Notes: generated from the sequence alone by a model not told the origin. A stretch of 64,000 nucleotides of DNA from Kibdelosporangium sp040675465 (GCF_040675465.1 NZ_JBFAPA010000001.1:1116001-1180000); one strand, 5' to 3'; positions 8,266-17,199 are shown, numbered from the stretch's first letter. Translations and numbers: made by a program.

Positions 8266-9627
8266 TCAGGGCGCGGTGGGCTGGGTGATGGGGTCGCGGA
8301 GTTCGTCGAGTTCACGGCCCTTGGTTTCCGGGGCGGCGACGGCCATCCACACCGCGGCGAGGGTGGCCAGGATGCCGATGATCAGGAACGTGACGGGCAG
8401 GCCGAAGTACGGCCACAGCAGCAAGCCGAAGATCAACGGGACGAACCCGGCGCCGATCCGGCTGATCGTTGACGACCAGCCGAAACCGCTGGCGCGCAAC
8501 CTGGTTGGGTACAACTCGGAGACGTACGCGTACAGGGCGGGGATGGTCAGTTCGATGACGAACCCGAACACCCCGATCCACAGTTTCGCGGCCGAGGGGA
8601 TGTCCAGTTGCAGCGCGAAAACCACCATGGCCAGCGCTGAGAGCGGTCCACTGAGGCCGATCACCCACTTACGGCCGATCGCGTCCACCAGCCACGCGGA
8701 CACGACGACGCCGACGATCCCGACGGCGGTCATCAACGTGGTGACCATGAAGGCCGCGTAGTTGCCGTATCCCTGGGTCTTCAGAATCGTTGGCAGCCAA
8801 GTCAAAGCGCCGTAGTAGAGCAGGAACACGGTGAGGAACAAGGCCCACGAGACCGACGTGATCCGCGCGCTGTACCGCCACAGGTCCTTGAGCTGCGAGA
8901 CCATGGTGGCCGCGGACAGGCGTGGCATTCGTTCGGGTGGTGGAAGTTCCCATGGCTCAACGGTCGCACCTGTTCGCGCCACGAGTTTGTCAATGACCGC
9001 ACGGGCTTCAGCGTCCCGGCCGCGCCGCACGAGGTACATCGGCGACTCCGGCACGGACAGCCGTACCCAGAACAACAGCAGCGCGGGCAACACCATCACG
9101 ACGAGCATCGCGCGCCAGTTCGGTTGCAGCGCAGTGGAAACGACGCCACAGAGGGTCGCGCCGACCGGCCACCAGATGTCCATCGCGGTGAGCACGCGCC
9201 CGCGCACCTTCGCCGGCGTGAACTCGCCGACCAGCGCGTAGTCCACCGGGATGCAGCCACCAAGACCCAGCCCGGCCAGGAACCGGAACACGCAGAAGGT
9301 GACGATGTCCGGTGCGAGCGCCCCGGCGACCGAGAACACCGAGAACATCAGCAAAGTCGCGCTGAACGCACGTTTGCGGCCGATGCTGTCGGCGATCCCG
9401 CCCCACACGAAGGCGCCGACCGCCATGCCGATCAGGTTGGCCGTGCCCACCCACGCGCCCTGCGTCTTGGTGAGGTCCCATTCGTCGGACACCAACGGGA
9501 TCAGGAACCCGTTCAGCGTGACGTCCCACGCGTCGAACATGAACCCCAGCCCGCCGACCAGGAAGATCATCCCCTGCGCGCGCCATTTCCACGGAAGTTC
9601 CTGCACAACCCGATCAGCTGTGTTCAT
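8266..9627 (-). CDS. MFS transporter, aromatic-acid/niacin-like
   Basis: A 453-residue major facilitator with about 12 membrane segments. The family A-loop appears as ADSIGRKRAF in the first half, and DAIGRKW repeats it in the second half. The stretch GLGLGGCIPVDYALVGEF resembles the helix 4-5 region of the metabolite:H+ symporter group that includes benzoate and niacin carriers. The ATG at 9627 is preceded by GGAGCGAGG; frame upstream of it is shadow. It runs divergent from the alpha/beta hydrolase across a 174-bp gap that contains the TTGGTATACCAA operator, so it probably imports the substrate of the molybdenum hydroxylase pathway. The substrate is inference. Confidence 0.88.
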   Translation of the reverse strand: MNTADRVVQELPWKWRAQGMIFLVGGLGFMFDAWDVTLNGFLIPLVSDEWDLTKTQGAWVGTANLIGMAVGAFVWGGIADSIGRKRAFSATLLMFSVFSVAGALAPDIVTFCVFRFLAGLGLGGCIPVDYALVGEFTPAKVRGRVLTAMDIWWPVGATLCGVVSTALQPNWRAMLVVMVLPALLLFWVRLSVPESPMYLVRRGRDAEARAVIDKLVARTGATVEPWELPPPERMPRLSAATMVSQLKDLWRYSARITSVSWALFLTVFLLYYGALTWLPTILKTQGYGNYAAFMVTTLMTAVGIVGVVVSAWLVDAIGRKWVIGLSGPLSALAMVVFALQLDIPSAAKLWIGVFGFVIELTIPALYAYVSELYPTRLRASGFGWSSTISRIGAGFVPLIFGLLLWPYFGLPVTFLIIGILATLAAVWMAVAAPETKGRELDELRDPITQPTAP

Positions 9628-9760
9628 GGGCCTCGCTCCGTATTCATGGGCAGGGCTTGATCGCCTGTGTTCGTTCGTCGCCGTCGCTGGGACGATGGTG
9701 GGCGCGACCGAGCCGGTTGTCTCTGTAGCTGTGTCGTGGCGCCTGCGCTGTCGAGGTGTC

Positions 9761-9783
9761 TGGTATATCATTTGGTATACCAA
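9761..9783. promoter_or_regulatory. Tandem GntR-type operators before the hydrolase
   Basis: TTGGTATACCAA (9772-9783) is a perfect 12-bp palindrome. A near copy, TGGTATATCA with one mismatch, lies just before it at 9761-9770. The perfect site ends 18 bases before the hydrolase GTG, almost the same spacing as the site at 1326-1335. This is the second probable target of the GntR regulator. Confidence 0.6.
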
Positions 9784-9801
9784 CCTGCAATGGGAGGTTT
9801 C

Positions 9802-10683
9802 GTGCCGAAGATCGAGACGGACGACGGCGTTCAGCTGTATGTCGAGGAGACCGGGACGGGGTTCCCGATCCTGTTCGTGCACGAGTTCGCGGGTGACCAC
9901 CGCAGCTGGGAACCGCAGGTGCGCCACTTCTCCCGCACTCACCGCTGCATCACCTACTCCGCCCGCGGCTATCCCCCGTCCGACGTCCCCACCGACCCCG
10001 GCGCGTACTCCCAGCAACGCGCGGTGGCCGACGCGATCGCGGTTCTCGACGCTCTGTCCGTGCCCAAGGCGCACGTCGTCGGCCTGTCGATGGGCGGCTT
10101 CACGGCCCTGCACCTGGTTCTGCGCCACCCATCCCGGCTCGCATCGGCCGTTGTCGCAGGTGCTGGCTATGGCGCACAACCCGAACGTCAGGACGCGTTC
10201 CGCGAGGAGTGTCACGCGACAGCGGACGCGTTCGAGACCGAAGGCGCCGCCGAGGTCGCCAAGCGCTACTCGGTCGGCCCCGCCCGCGTCCAGTTCCAGA
10301 ACAAGAACCCGCATGGCTGGGCCGAATTCGCCCAAGCCCTCGCCGAACACTCCAACCTGGGCTCAGCCCTCACCATGCGCGGCGTCCAAGCCAGCCGCCC
10401 CTCCCTCTATGCCCTCACAGACGAACTGAAGGCCGTCACCACCCCGGTCCTCATCGTCGTCGGCGACGAGGACGAAGGCTGCCTCGAACCCGACCTCATG
10501 CTCAAACGCACAATCCCCACCGCTGGCCTGGCAATCCTCCCCCAAACCGGCCACACCGCCAACCTGGAAGAACCCGCCCTCTTCAACTCCACCATCGACG
10601 CGTTCTTGACGTCCGTTGACCGAAACGCCTGGCGCACACGGGATCCGCGCTCTCTCTCCACTTCGACCACCGGCATGAAGTAG
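9802..10683 (+). CDS. Alpha/beta hydrolase (enol-lactonase-like)
   Basis: A 293-residue cytosolic alpha/beta hydrolase. The nucleophile elbow is GLSMGG (Ser near residue 96), the oxyanion region is FVHEFAGDHRSW, the acid is likely in VVGDEDEGC and the base in TGHTANLE. This resembles 3-oxoadipate enol-lactone and meta-cleavage product hydrolases, which fits a role in ring breakdown with the neighbouring molybdenum hydroxylase, but substrate is not shown. GTG at 9802 is chosen because GGGAGG lies 4 bases upstream; the ATG at 9790 would put that Shine-Dalgarno inside the coding region. The tandem operator lies immediately upstream. The last 20 residues (SVDRNAWRTRDPRS onward) look like an unusual tail. 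Confidence 0.85.
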   Translation: MPKIETDDGVQLYVEETGTGFPILFVHEFAGDHRSWEPQVRHFSRTHRCITYSARGYPPSDVPTDPGAYSQQRAVADAIAVLDALSVPKAHVVGLSMGGFTALHLVLRHPSRLASAVVAGAGYGAQPERQDAFREECHATADAFETEGAAEVAKRYSVGPARVQFQNKNPHGWAEFAQALAEHSNLGSALTMRGVQASRPSLYALTDELKAVTTPVLIVVGDEDEGCLEPDLMLKRTIPTAGLAILPQTGHTANLEEPALFNSTIDAFLTSVDRNAWRTRDPRSLSTSTTGMK

Positions 10684-10840
10684 ACGGTGTACGTCCTTTT
10701 CGGACAGCACTGGGTTTGCCGATGTGTTGGGATCTCGCGGCTTGCGGAAGCTCGACAGGTCAAGGAGCGTGGCTGGATTTCCTGTCCGGCGGCACGGGGT
10801 GAGCGGCCCGATGGAGTGAAGTGGGTGGGCGCGCAGGATG

Positions 10841-11990
10841 TTGCCTGTGGGCGAGGCGGGCGGCGTGACGGTGGGTGAGCGCGCGGGGCGATGCGCTTGG
10901 GGTGTGGTGGGTTCGTGGGGTGTTGCCTGTGGGGCAATGCTGGTGCGGTGTGAGTGGTGCGCTGGATAGCCAGAGGCTTGCCTGCGGGTCAAGCCGAGGG
11001 GCTGGTTGGGTGGGTGCGGTTAGAGGTAGGCCTGTGGCGTGGTGCTCGCGGGCAGGACGGGGATGAGGGTCAGTGGAAGGCCAGGGGCGACCGTTGGATG
11101 TGGTCGGGTGAGGACAGGCAGGCATGCAGTGTTGTGGCGGAGATGGGCCCGCAGGCTTGCCCATAGTGCAAGACCGCCGAGTAGGCGGGCGCGCGAGGCC
11201 TTGCCCACGGGACAAGGCTGTGGGGCACAACTGGGTGGGCGCGGGCGGTGCCTGCAGGGCAAGGCCGTTGGGGTGAGTGGTCACGCGGTCTTGCCTGTGG
11301 GACAAGACAGGCGAAGTGGGGATGGGGGAACGGGCAGTGCCAGGCGCTCGGAGCACGGTGGATGCGCGGGGGTGTTGCCCGTGGGGCAAGGCGAGTGGGG
11401 TGGATGAGCGGGTTTGCGTGTGGGTAAGGCGAGTGGCGTGATGGGCGAGTTTGCGTGTGGGTAAGGCGAGTGGCGTGATGGGGCGAGTTTGCCTGTGGGC
11501 ACGGCAAGTGGGGTGACGGGACGGTTTGTCTGCGGGGCAAGACAGCGGAGTGAGGATCGGTGAGCGGGCGGGGCGATGCGGTTGGGATGCGGCGGTGCGA
11601 GTGGTGTTGCCGTGGGGCGAGATGGCGGGGTGAGACTGGGTGAGTGAGCGGGGCCGCGCTTGGGGCACAGCCGGTGCGCGGGTGTTGTTCGTGGGACAAC
11701 GCGAGTGAGGTGAGGGTAGGTGAGGGCGCAGGGCGATGTACTTGGAGTGGTGGTGCGGGAGGGTGTTGCGCGTGCGGCAAGGCGGGCAGGGTGAGGGTGG
11801 GATAACCGGGCAGGGCCGCGCCCTTGGGGATGCGGTGGGTGCGCGAGGTGTTGTCCGTGGGGCAAGGCGAGTGGGGGTGAGAGTGAGCGGGCGGGGCGAT
11901 GCGCTTGGGGTGTGGGGGTGCGTGGGGTGTTGCCTGGGGGACAAGACAGGCGGGGTGAGGGGGCGGGTTTGTCTGCCGGGTAAGGCGAGT
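10841..11990. repeat. Array of 18 inverted-repeat units in two periods
   Basis: The unit core is TTGCC, 3-5 bases, GGCAAG, a 5-bp stem-loop, usually followed by GCGAGTGGGGTGA. Copies start at 10841, 10923, 10978, 11157, 11201, 11248, 11291, 11375, 11414, 11451, 11489, 11526, 11607, 11685, 11766, 11851, 11930 and 11969. Spacing is 37-39 bases in 11375-11526 and 11930-11969, and 78-85 bases in 11526-11930. The long unit adds a second part near GAGCGGGCGGGGCGATGCG and CTTGGGGTG. Several stems keep pairing although their bases differ (TTGCC/GGCAA, TTGTC/GACAA, TTGTT/GACAA), which hints at selection for the hairpin. The plus strand is strongly G-rich. No gene, terminal repeat or spacer pattern of a CRISPR was seen. 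Confidence 0.85.
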
Positions 11991-12122
11991 GGCTGTGGGC
12001 GAGGCGGGCGGAGGGCCTGGGGTGGGCGCGCACGGGATGGGCGGGATGGGCGCTGCGAGATGGGCTGGGTGCGGGGTGCGGGGTGGGGAGTGGGCGCGTG
12101 GGGATGGCCGTGTGGAGGTGAC

Positions 12123-12164
12123 CGCGTGGGGACGGGCGCGTGGGGACGGGCGCGTGGGGGTGGG
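12123..12164. repeat. 14-bp tandem repeat, three copies
   Basis: CGCGTGGGGACGGG occurs at 12123-12136 and 12137-12150 and, with A to G and C to T changes, at 12151-12164. A looser copy lies near 12094. It continues the G-rich strand bias of the larger array and ends just before the stop codon of the cation-efflux gene. Confidence 0.8.
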
Positions 12165-12188
12165 CGTGTGCGTGGGGGTGGTGGTGGG

Positions 12189-13202
12189 TTAGGGGGTGGG
12201 GTCGGTGTTGAAGTGGTGGACTATGCGTTCGCCGTAGCGGTTGAGGACTTTGGCGCGGAGGTCGGGGTCGGTGCGGGGGACGGGTTCGAGGAAGATCTCG
12301 TTGAGCTCGTGGAACTCGGCGCGCAGTTCGTTGTCGATGCGGACGCAGGCGCGCTCGAGGTCGGCGGCGCCGAGGCTGTCGTTGAAGTCGAGGCGGGCAC
12401 ACAGCAGGACGCTGTCGGTGCCGGTGGTCATGGTGAGCAGGTCCACGACGGCCTCGACCTCGGGGGCTTGGCGCAGGCGTTGGCCGATGGCTCTCACCAG
12501 GATGGGGTCGGCTTGGCGGCCGATCAGCAGCCCTCTGTTCGTGGCGCCCAGGGTGTAGGCAACCCCGCACAGCAGCAGGCCGATCAGCACGGACGCGATG
12601 CCGTCGAACAGGGACGACCCGGTGAGCTGGTGCAGCAGGATGCCGACGAACGCGATCAGCAGACCGATCAGGGCGGCGGTGTCCTCGAACAACACGGTCT
12701 TCGACGTCGGATCGTCGCTCTGCCGCAGGAACGCCAGGATCCCGCGGTTGTCCGCCTTGGCCTCGGCGCGGGTCTGCCGCACCGCCTGCGTCCACGACAC
12801 CGACTCCAGCGCGAACGCCAGCCCCAGCACGATGTAGGCGACGACCGGGTTCTCCTGCTCGGCCGGCTCGCCGAAGATCGCCGAGAACCCCTCGTAGAAC
12901 GAGAACACCGCGCCCGAGGTGAAGATCGACACCGCGGCCAGCAGCGACCAGAAGTACCGCTCCTTGCCGTACCCGAACGGGTGCGCGCGATCCGCTGGGC
13001 GGTCGGACCGGCGCAACGCGGTCAGCAGGAACAACTCCGTGAAGGTGTCCGCCGCCGAGTGCGCCGCCTCCGACAACATCGCGGCCGAGCCGGTGATCAG
13101 CCCGGCGATCAGCTTCATCACGCCGATCGCCAGGTTGACCAGGAGGGCGAGAACGACCGTGAGGGTGCTCTCGCCGCCCCCGTTCTGCTTCTCTGCTGTC
13201 AT
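12189..13202 (-). CDS. Cation diffusion facilitator (CDF) efflux protein
   Basis: A 337-residue membrane protein of the CDF family, which exchanges divalent metal ions for protons. The family signature is clear: SEAAHSAADTFTELFLL in helix 2, then HPFGYGKERYFWSL after helix 2, and FEDTAALIGLLIAFVG in helix 5. The HPFGYGKERYFWS loop resembles the ZnT9-like subgroup. A cytosolic C-terminal domain follows from about residue 235. The ATG at 13202 overlaps the stop of the oxidoreductase upstream by 4 bases, so the two genes are co-transcribed leftward. The metal (zinc, iron or another) is not decided by what can be seen. Confidence 0.9.
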   Translation of the reverse strand: MTAEKQNGGGESTLTVVLALLVNLAIGVMKLIAGLITGSAAMLSEAAHSAADTFTELFLLTALRRSDRPADRAHPFGYGKERYFWSLLAAVSIFTSGAVFSFYEGFSAIFGEPAEQENPVVAYIVLGLAFALESVSWTQAVRQTRAEAKADNRGILAFLRQSDDPTSKTVLFEDTAALIGLLIAFVGILLHQLTGSSLFDGIASVLIGLLLCGVAYTLGATNRGLLIGRQADPILVRAIGQRLRQAPEVEAVVDLLTMTTGTDSVLLCARLDFNDSLGAADLERACVRIDNELRAEFHELNEIFLEPVPRTDPDLRAKVLNRYGERIVHHFNTDPTP

Positions 13203-14572
13203 TGCTCCAGATCCGCCAAAGCTGAGCCGATGGCCCGGTGGAACGTCGGGTACGTCAGGATCATCGTCCGCAACGTGGCGGTCGGCACCTCACCGTGCAC
13301 CGCCACCAGCAGCGCGCTGAGGATCTCGCCACCGGCCGGACCGGCCACGGTCGCGCCGACCAGGACACCGCGGTCGGCGTCCTCGACGACCTTGATGAAC
13401 CCGTCGTTGCCCGGCCCGTGCACGAACCCGCGCGAGGACGCGGACAACAAGGTGAACCCGGTCCGCACGTTGAGGCCCTGAGCCCGGGCGGCCGCCTCGG
13501 TCAGGCCGACCCCGCCGATCTCCGGGTCGGTGAACGTGGCGTGCGGAACCGCGTGGTACCGCGCGGGCGGCCCGTCCTCGCCGAGGATGTCCCGGCCGGC
13601 GATCTCCGACTGGTACATGGACATGTGCGTGAACGCGCCCTTGCCGGTGATGTCGCCGATCACCCACACGCCGTCGGTGGCACGCATCCGCTCGTCGACC
13701 TCGATCACCCGGCCGTCGTCCGGCAACCCGACCGCTTTCACGCCCAGAGCCGCGAAGTCGGTCTTGCGCCCGGTGGCGACCAGGACCTGTGCCGCGGTCA
13801 GCGTTTCGTCGCCAACAACGACCTCGAAGCTGGTGCCGTCGTGGCTCGCGCTGGAGATCCGCGCCCCGGTCATCACCCGCAGGCCCTCACGGGTGAGCAC
13901 GTCCTTGAGCAGGTCGCCCGCCTCCGGCTCGTCGTTGGGCAGCAACCGCTCGTTGCGCTGCACCAGCGTGACCTGCGCGCCGAACCGGGCGAAGATCTGC
14001 GCGAACTCGCAGCCGACCGGGCCGCCGCCGAGCACGATCAGCGACTCCGGCACCGAGGTCGCCGCCACCGCCTCCCGGTTGGTCCACAGTGGAGTGTCGG
14101 CCAGGCCGTCGACCGGCGGCACCGCCGGGTCCGAGCCGGGGTTGAGCACGATGCCGCGCCGGGTGCGGAACACCTTGTCACCGTCCTTAGTGGACACGGT
14201 GACCTCGTGCCGCCCGGTGATCCGGCCCCAGCCGCGCTCGATCCGGGCACCTGCCGCGACCAGCCGGTCGACCGCGGCCTGGTCGTTCCAGTTCGCGGTG
14301 ATCTCGTCGCGCACCCGTTTGGCCACGATCGACCACTCCGGATGCACCTGGACCGTGCCGGCGAGCTGGTTCGCCCGCCGCGCCTCGGCCAGCGAGTCGG
14401 CGGCACGGACCATCGCCTTCGTCGGGATGCACGCGTAGTACGGGCACTCGCCGCCGACGAGCCGCGCGTCCACCCCCACCACGGACAGGCCGCCGCGGGC
14501 CAGCTGACCGGTCAGCGCCTCCCCACCCGGGCCCAACCCGATGACGACGACGTCCACGTCCTCCGCTGGCAT
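13199..14572 (-). CDS. FAD/NAD(P) disulfide oxidoreductase (lipoamide dehydrogenase-like)
   Basis: A 457-residue pyridine nucleotide-disulfide oxidoreductase. Domains in order: FAD-binding GLGPGGEAL near residue 11; redox pair in GGECPYYACIPTKA near 39-52; NAD(P)-binding GGGPVGCEFAQ near 170; second FAD motif VWVIGDITG near 300; dimerisation domain with LTYPTFHRAIGSAL at the end, which holds the usual His. The redox motif keeps the Cys-x4-Cys spacing but replaces the common CVNVGC with CPYYAC, a variant seen in the mercuric-reductase/Lpd-like side branch of the family. ATG at 14572 is chosen because GGAGG sits 8 bases upstream; an in-frame earlier ATG at 14599 has no ribosome site. The physiological substrate is unknown. 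Confidence 0.85.
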   Translation of the reverse strand: MPAEDVDVVVIGLGPGGEALTGQLARGGLSVVGVDARLVGGECPYYACIPTKAMVRAADSLAEARRANQLAGTVQVHPEWSIVAKRVRDEITANWNDQAAVDRLVAAGARIERGWGRITGRHEVTVSTKDGDKVFRTRRGIVLNPGSDPAVPPVDGLADTPLWTNREAVAATSVPESLIVLGGGPVGCEFAQIFARFGAQVTLVQRNERLLPNDEPEAGDLLKDVLTREGLRVMTGARISSASHDGTSFEVVVGDETLTAAQVLVATGRKTDFAALGVKAVGLPDDGRVIEVDERMRATDGVWVIGDITGKGAFTHMSMYQSEIAGRDILGEDGPPARYHAVPHATFTDPEIGGVGLTEAAARAQGLNVRTGFTLLSASSRGFVHGPGNDGFIKVVEDADRGVLVGATVAGPAGGEILSALLVAVHGEVPTATLRTMILTYPTFHRAIGSALADLEQ

Positions 14573-14605
14573 CAGCCACACCTCCAAGTCATTGGCCACA
14601 CCTCA

Positions 14606-15916
14606 TCACGAACGAGGCCCAGCCGCACCATCGAGCAGGTTAATGACTGCCGCCCACCCAGCGACCGGCTCATCATTGCCACGATGTTCACTACCCACCT
14701 CGGCCCATTGCCGTGGCGTCGAGCCGTACCGCGTGTCGACGACGTCCAGGTCCGCACCCCGCGCGAGCAGCAGCGAGACCAGCTCCGGCTGCCCCGAATA
14801 GGCCGCCACGTGCAGCGCGGTCGCCCCGTCCGACGGCCGCACGGCATTGACCGGGAACCCCATGTCCAGCATCAGCTCGATCGGCTCGACCCGCTCGTAC
14901 TCGGCCGCGAACACGATCATGCCCTCGTCGTGCGGCTCCAACGGCACTCGTAACCGTTCGGCCGCCGCCCGGTCGGCCCGTGCGCAGGCACCGACGAACC
15001 GGTCGGCATCCGTCGAGTCGTCCGTGGCGCCATGCCGCAGCAGCACCTCGACCAGGTCCAGGCGACCGAGCCGGACCGCCAGCCGGATCGGCGTGAACGG
15101 GTGGCAGTCCTGGAAATCCGGATCCGCACCCGCGGAAAGCAACGTTTCGAGCGTGGCGGGCGTGCATTCCCGTCGAATCGCATGCTGCAGCACGCCGCCG
15201 GCCATCGCCGCGCTCGGCGTCCCGCCCGCCTCGAGCAGTAACCGCAGGCCCTCGACGTCGCCGGTGTCGAGCATCGACCCGATCGCGTTGCTGCCGTCGA
15301 CCCGGGCCCCATGCGCGAGCAACAGCCTCAGGCAGCGGTGGTCGGGCGCGTGGTACGCCGAGTGGTACAGCGACTCCCCGTCGTTCGGGTCGGCGCCCCG
15401 CTGCAGCAGCAGTTCCGTCATCGCCGGGTTGTTCGCGATCCCCGAGGCGCCGTACAGGGCCTCACCCGAGTTCGGGTCCGCGCCCTCGTCCAGCAGGAAC
15501 CGGGCCACATCCAGCATTCCGGGCGCCCGGTCCGGGTCGATCCGGTGCCAGTGCGAGTGCGTGACGACGCGCAGCAGGTCGTCGAGGGCGGACGGGCCGG
15601 CTGCCCGGACGTACTCGATGTCGCCCAGGACAGCGGCGGTCCTGACGTCGAAGTGGGCCACGCCAGGGTCTTCGGCGAGCAGCCGCGCGGCTCGCCCGGT
15701 CCGGCCGGTCATGCTGGCCTCGACCAGCGCGGCGGCGCGGGCGGCGCGGTCCATCAGGGCCGACTCGACGGCGGCCTTGAGCTTGGGCCAGCTGGCGAAC
15801 CCGTGCTCGCGGGCGATCCGCAGCTGGGCGGCGGCCAGCGGGATGCCTTCGGCGCGGCGTAGCTCCTTGGCCTGACGGCGGAGCTGGTCCAGGTCGGGAC
15901 GCGGGGGCAATGACAT
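14606..15916 (-). CDS. Ankyrin-repeat protein
   Basis: A 436-residue protein made largely of ankyrin repeats. Repeat cores such as ARFLLDEGADPNSGEALYGAS, MTELLLQRGADPN, LRLLLAHGARVDGS, LETLLSAGADPDFQD, LVEVLLRHGATDD and LVSLLLARGADLDVVD recur about every 33-36 residues from roughly 125 to the end. The first 60 residues (PRPDLDQLRRQAKELRRA, then HGFASWPKLKAAVE) match the short N-terminal extension often seen in bacterial ankyrin proteins of this type. No signal peptide is present, so it is cytosolic and likely binds another protein. ATG at 15916 is preceded by GAGGAG. It runs in the same direction as the oxidoreductase downstream, with a 33-base gap. Partner unknown. Confidence 0.85.
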   Translation of the reverse strand: MSLPPRPDLDQLRRQAKELRRAEGIPLAAAQLRIAREHGFASWPKLKAAVESALMDRAARAAALVEASMTGRTGRAARLLAEDPGVAHFDVRTAAVLGDIEYVRAAGPSALDDLLRVVTHSHWHRIDPDRAPGMLDVARFLLDEGADPNSGEALYGASGIANNPAMTELLLQRGADPNDGESLYHSAYHAPDHRCLRLLLAHGARVDGSNAIGSMLDTGDVEGLRLLLEAGGTPSAAMAGGVLQHAIRRECTPATLETLLSAGADPDFQDCHPFTPIRLAVRLGRLDLVEVLLRHGATDDSTDADRFVGACARADRAAAERLRVPLEPHDEGMIVFAAEYERVEPIELMLDMGFPVNAVRPSDGATALHVAAYSGQPELVSLLLARGADLDVVDTRYGSTPRQWAEVGSEHRGNDEPVAGWAAVINLLDGAAGPRS

Positions 15917-16002
15917 GTCATCTCCTCGTGCTCGCCCACCTTGGTCCGCGTGGTGGAGGGCGTGCGAAGAAATGACACACCGGTGTTGGCTCGGAGGTGG
16001 AC

Positions 16003-17193
16003 TCAGTCCTGCCCGCGGACCCGGGCGCGCCCTCCGGGGCGCACGTCTTCGACAGTAGCACCCACGGGCGACAAGATCGCTCCGGCCAGTGGCATCACCG
16101 CGCAGACCAGCAGCGCCGTCCAGTAGTTCGTGCTCACGATGATCCAGCCGAAGAAGGGCGGCACGACCAGGGCGACCACGTTCTGACCGGTGTTGTGCAA
16201 CCCCAGCGCGCGACCCGCCCAGAACGGCCCCGCCAACTCCGCCGTGGCGGTGAATCCGAGCCCGTTGTCGGCCACCGACACGATCAACGCGGCCACCAGA
16301 GCGACCACCGCGAGCCACGAGTCGATCAGGTCGCCGAACGCCCACAGCACCATCGCGATCGTGGCCAGCACGGCGATCCGCTGCATCGGCCGCAGCCTGC
16401 TGCCGACCCGGTCGGACCAGACGCCGACGGCGATCCGCCCGGCCGCGCCGGCGACCTGCACGACCGCGATCAGCTGACCGGCCGCGACGGGCTGCCAATG
16501 TCGTTGCGCGACCAGATAAGTCAACGCGTACGTGGAGGCGACCATCTGCGGGCCGCCGAGCAGCGCGCCGACCGCGTGCACCTTCCACAGCACCGGCGTG
16601 CGATACGGCGAACTGGTCTCCGCGGTGGTTCGCTCCGGGCGCGGCGGGTCGATCACGATGATCGCCACCAGCAGCGCCGAGAGCAGGCACAACCCGGCGG
16701 GCAGCAGCAACGCGGCCCGGAACCCGAAGTGGTGCCCCAGCGGCGGCAGGCTGATCGCGGCCAGGCCGACGCCGAGTGGCTGTGCGGTCTGCCGGATGCC
16801 CATGGCCAGGCCGCGTTCGCGTTCGGTGAACCACCCCATCACCACACGCCCGCTGGCCGCGTTCACCGAGGCAGCGCCCGCCCCGGCGAGGGCGAGCGCG
16901 ACCCCGAGCCAGACCAGTCCGTCCACAAAGGACGCCACAGTCAGCAGCGCCCCGGCGGCGGTCATCCCGGTGACGATCACGATCCGCTCGCCGAACCGGT
17001 CCGCGGCCGCGCCCCACGCGATCAAGGTCCCCAGCAGCCCCAGTACCGGCGTGGCGATGATCGTCGCGGCCCCGGTCAGCGAAATATGCTCGGCCGACTG
17101 GATCTCCGGGATCAGGAACCCGAGGCCGTACAGGAACGTGCACGTCATCGCCTGTGCCGTGATCCCGGTCCCGAGGATGAACCAGCGCCTCAT
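16003..17193 (-). CDS. MFS transporter
   Basis: A 396-residue major facilitator with about 12 hydrophobic segments. The loop after helix 2 is GAAADRFGER and the matching second-half loop is GVWSDRVGSRLRP. ERERGLAMGIRQTAQPLG near residue 128-145 is typical of the NNP/OFA-like and other anion carriers. The C-terminal tail after helix 12 is Arg/Gly-rich. It lies between the ankyrin gene and the methyltransferase, all leftward. An imperfect TTAGTGTAAGCAACTA inverted repeat lies 7 bases upstream (17200-17215) and may be a regulator site. The substrate is not decided by sequence. Confidence 0.8.
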   Translation of the reverse strand: MRRWFILGTGITAQAMTCTFLYGLGFLIPEIQSAEHISLTGAATIIATPVLGLLGTLIAWGAAADRFGERIVIVTGMTAAGALLTVASFVDGLVWLGVALALAGAGAASVNAASGRVVMGWFTERERGLAMGIRQTAQPLGVGLAAISLPPLGHHFGFRAALLLPAGLCLLSALLVAIIVIDPPRPERTTAETSSPYRTPVLWKVHAVGALLGGPQMVASTYALTYLVAQRHWQPVAAGQLIAVVQVAGAAGRIAVGVWSDRVGSRLRPMQRIAVLATIAMVLWAFGDLIDSWLAVVALVAALIVSVADNGLGFTATAELAGPFWAGRALGLHNTGQNVVALVVPPFFGWIIVSTNYWTALLVCAVMPLAGAILSPVGATVEDVRPGGRARVRGQD

Positions 17194-17199
17194 GGATCG

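Larger units (their letters stand above)
10684..12188. other. 1.5-kb region without genes
   Basis: No reading frame here looks like a protein. Long open frames on both strands exist only because TA-containing stops are rare in the G-rich repeat; their translations are Pro/His/Thr or Gly/Arg low-complexity. The content is the inverted-repeat array and the 14-bp tandem repeat described separately. Bases 10684-10840 show nothing recognisable. Confidence 0.75.

Noticed and set aside
8266..10350. Extended frame giving the MFS transporter 240 extra N-terminal residues
   Set aside because: The extension is antisense to the alpha/beta hydrolase; the ATG at 9627 has its own ribosome site.
10760..11944. 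Long Pro/His/Thr-rich open frames on the minus strand and Gly/Arg-rich frames on the plus strand
   Set aside because: They exist because stops are rare in the repeat array; translations follow the repeat, have no domain and no ribosome site.
10841..11990. CRISPR array, suggested by 37-39-base spacing
   Set aside because: Units are degenerate, the intervening sequence is itself repeated rather than unique, two periods mix, and no cas gene is present.
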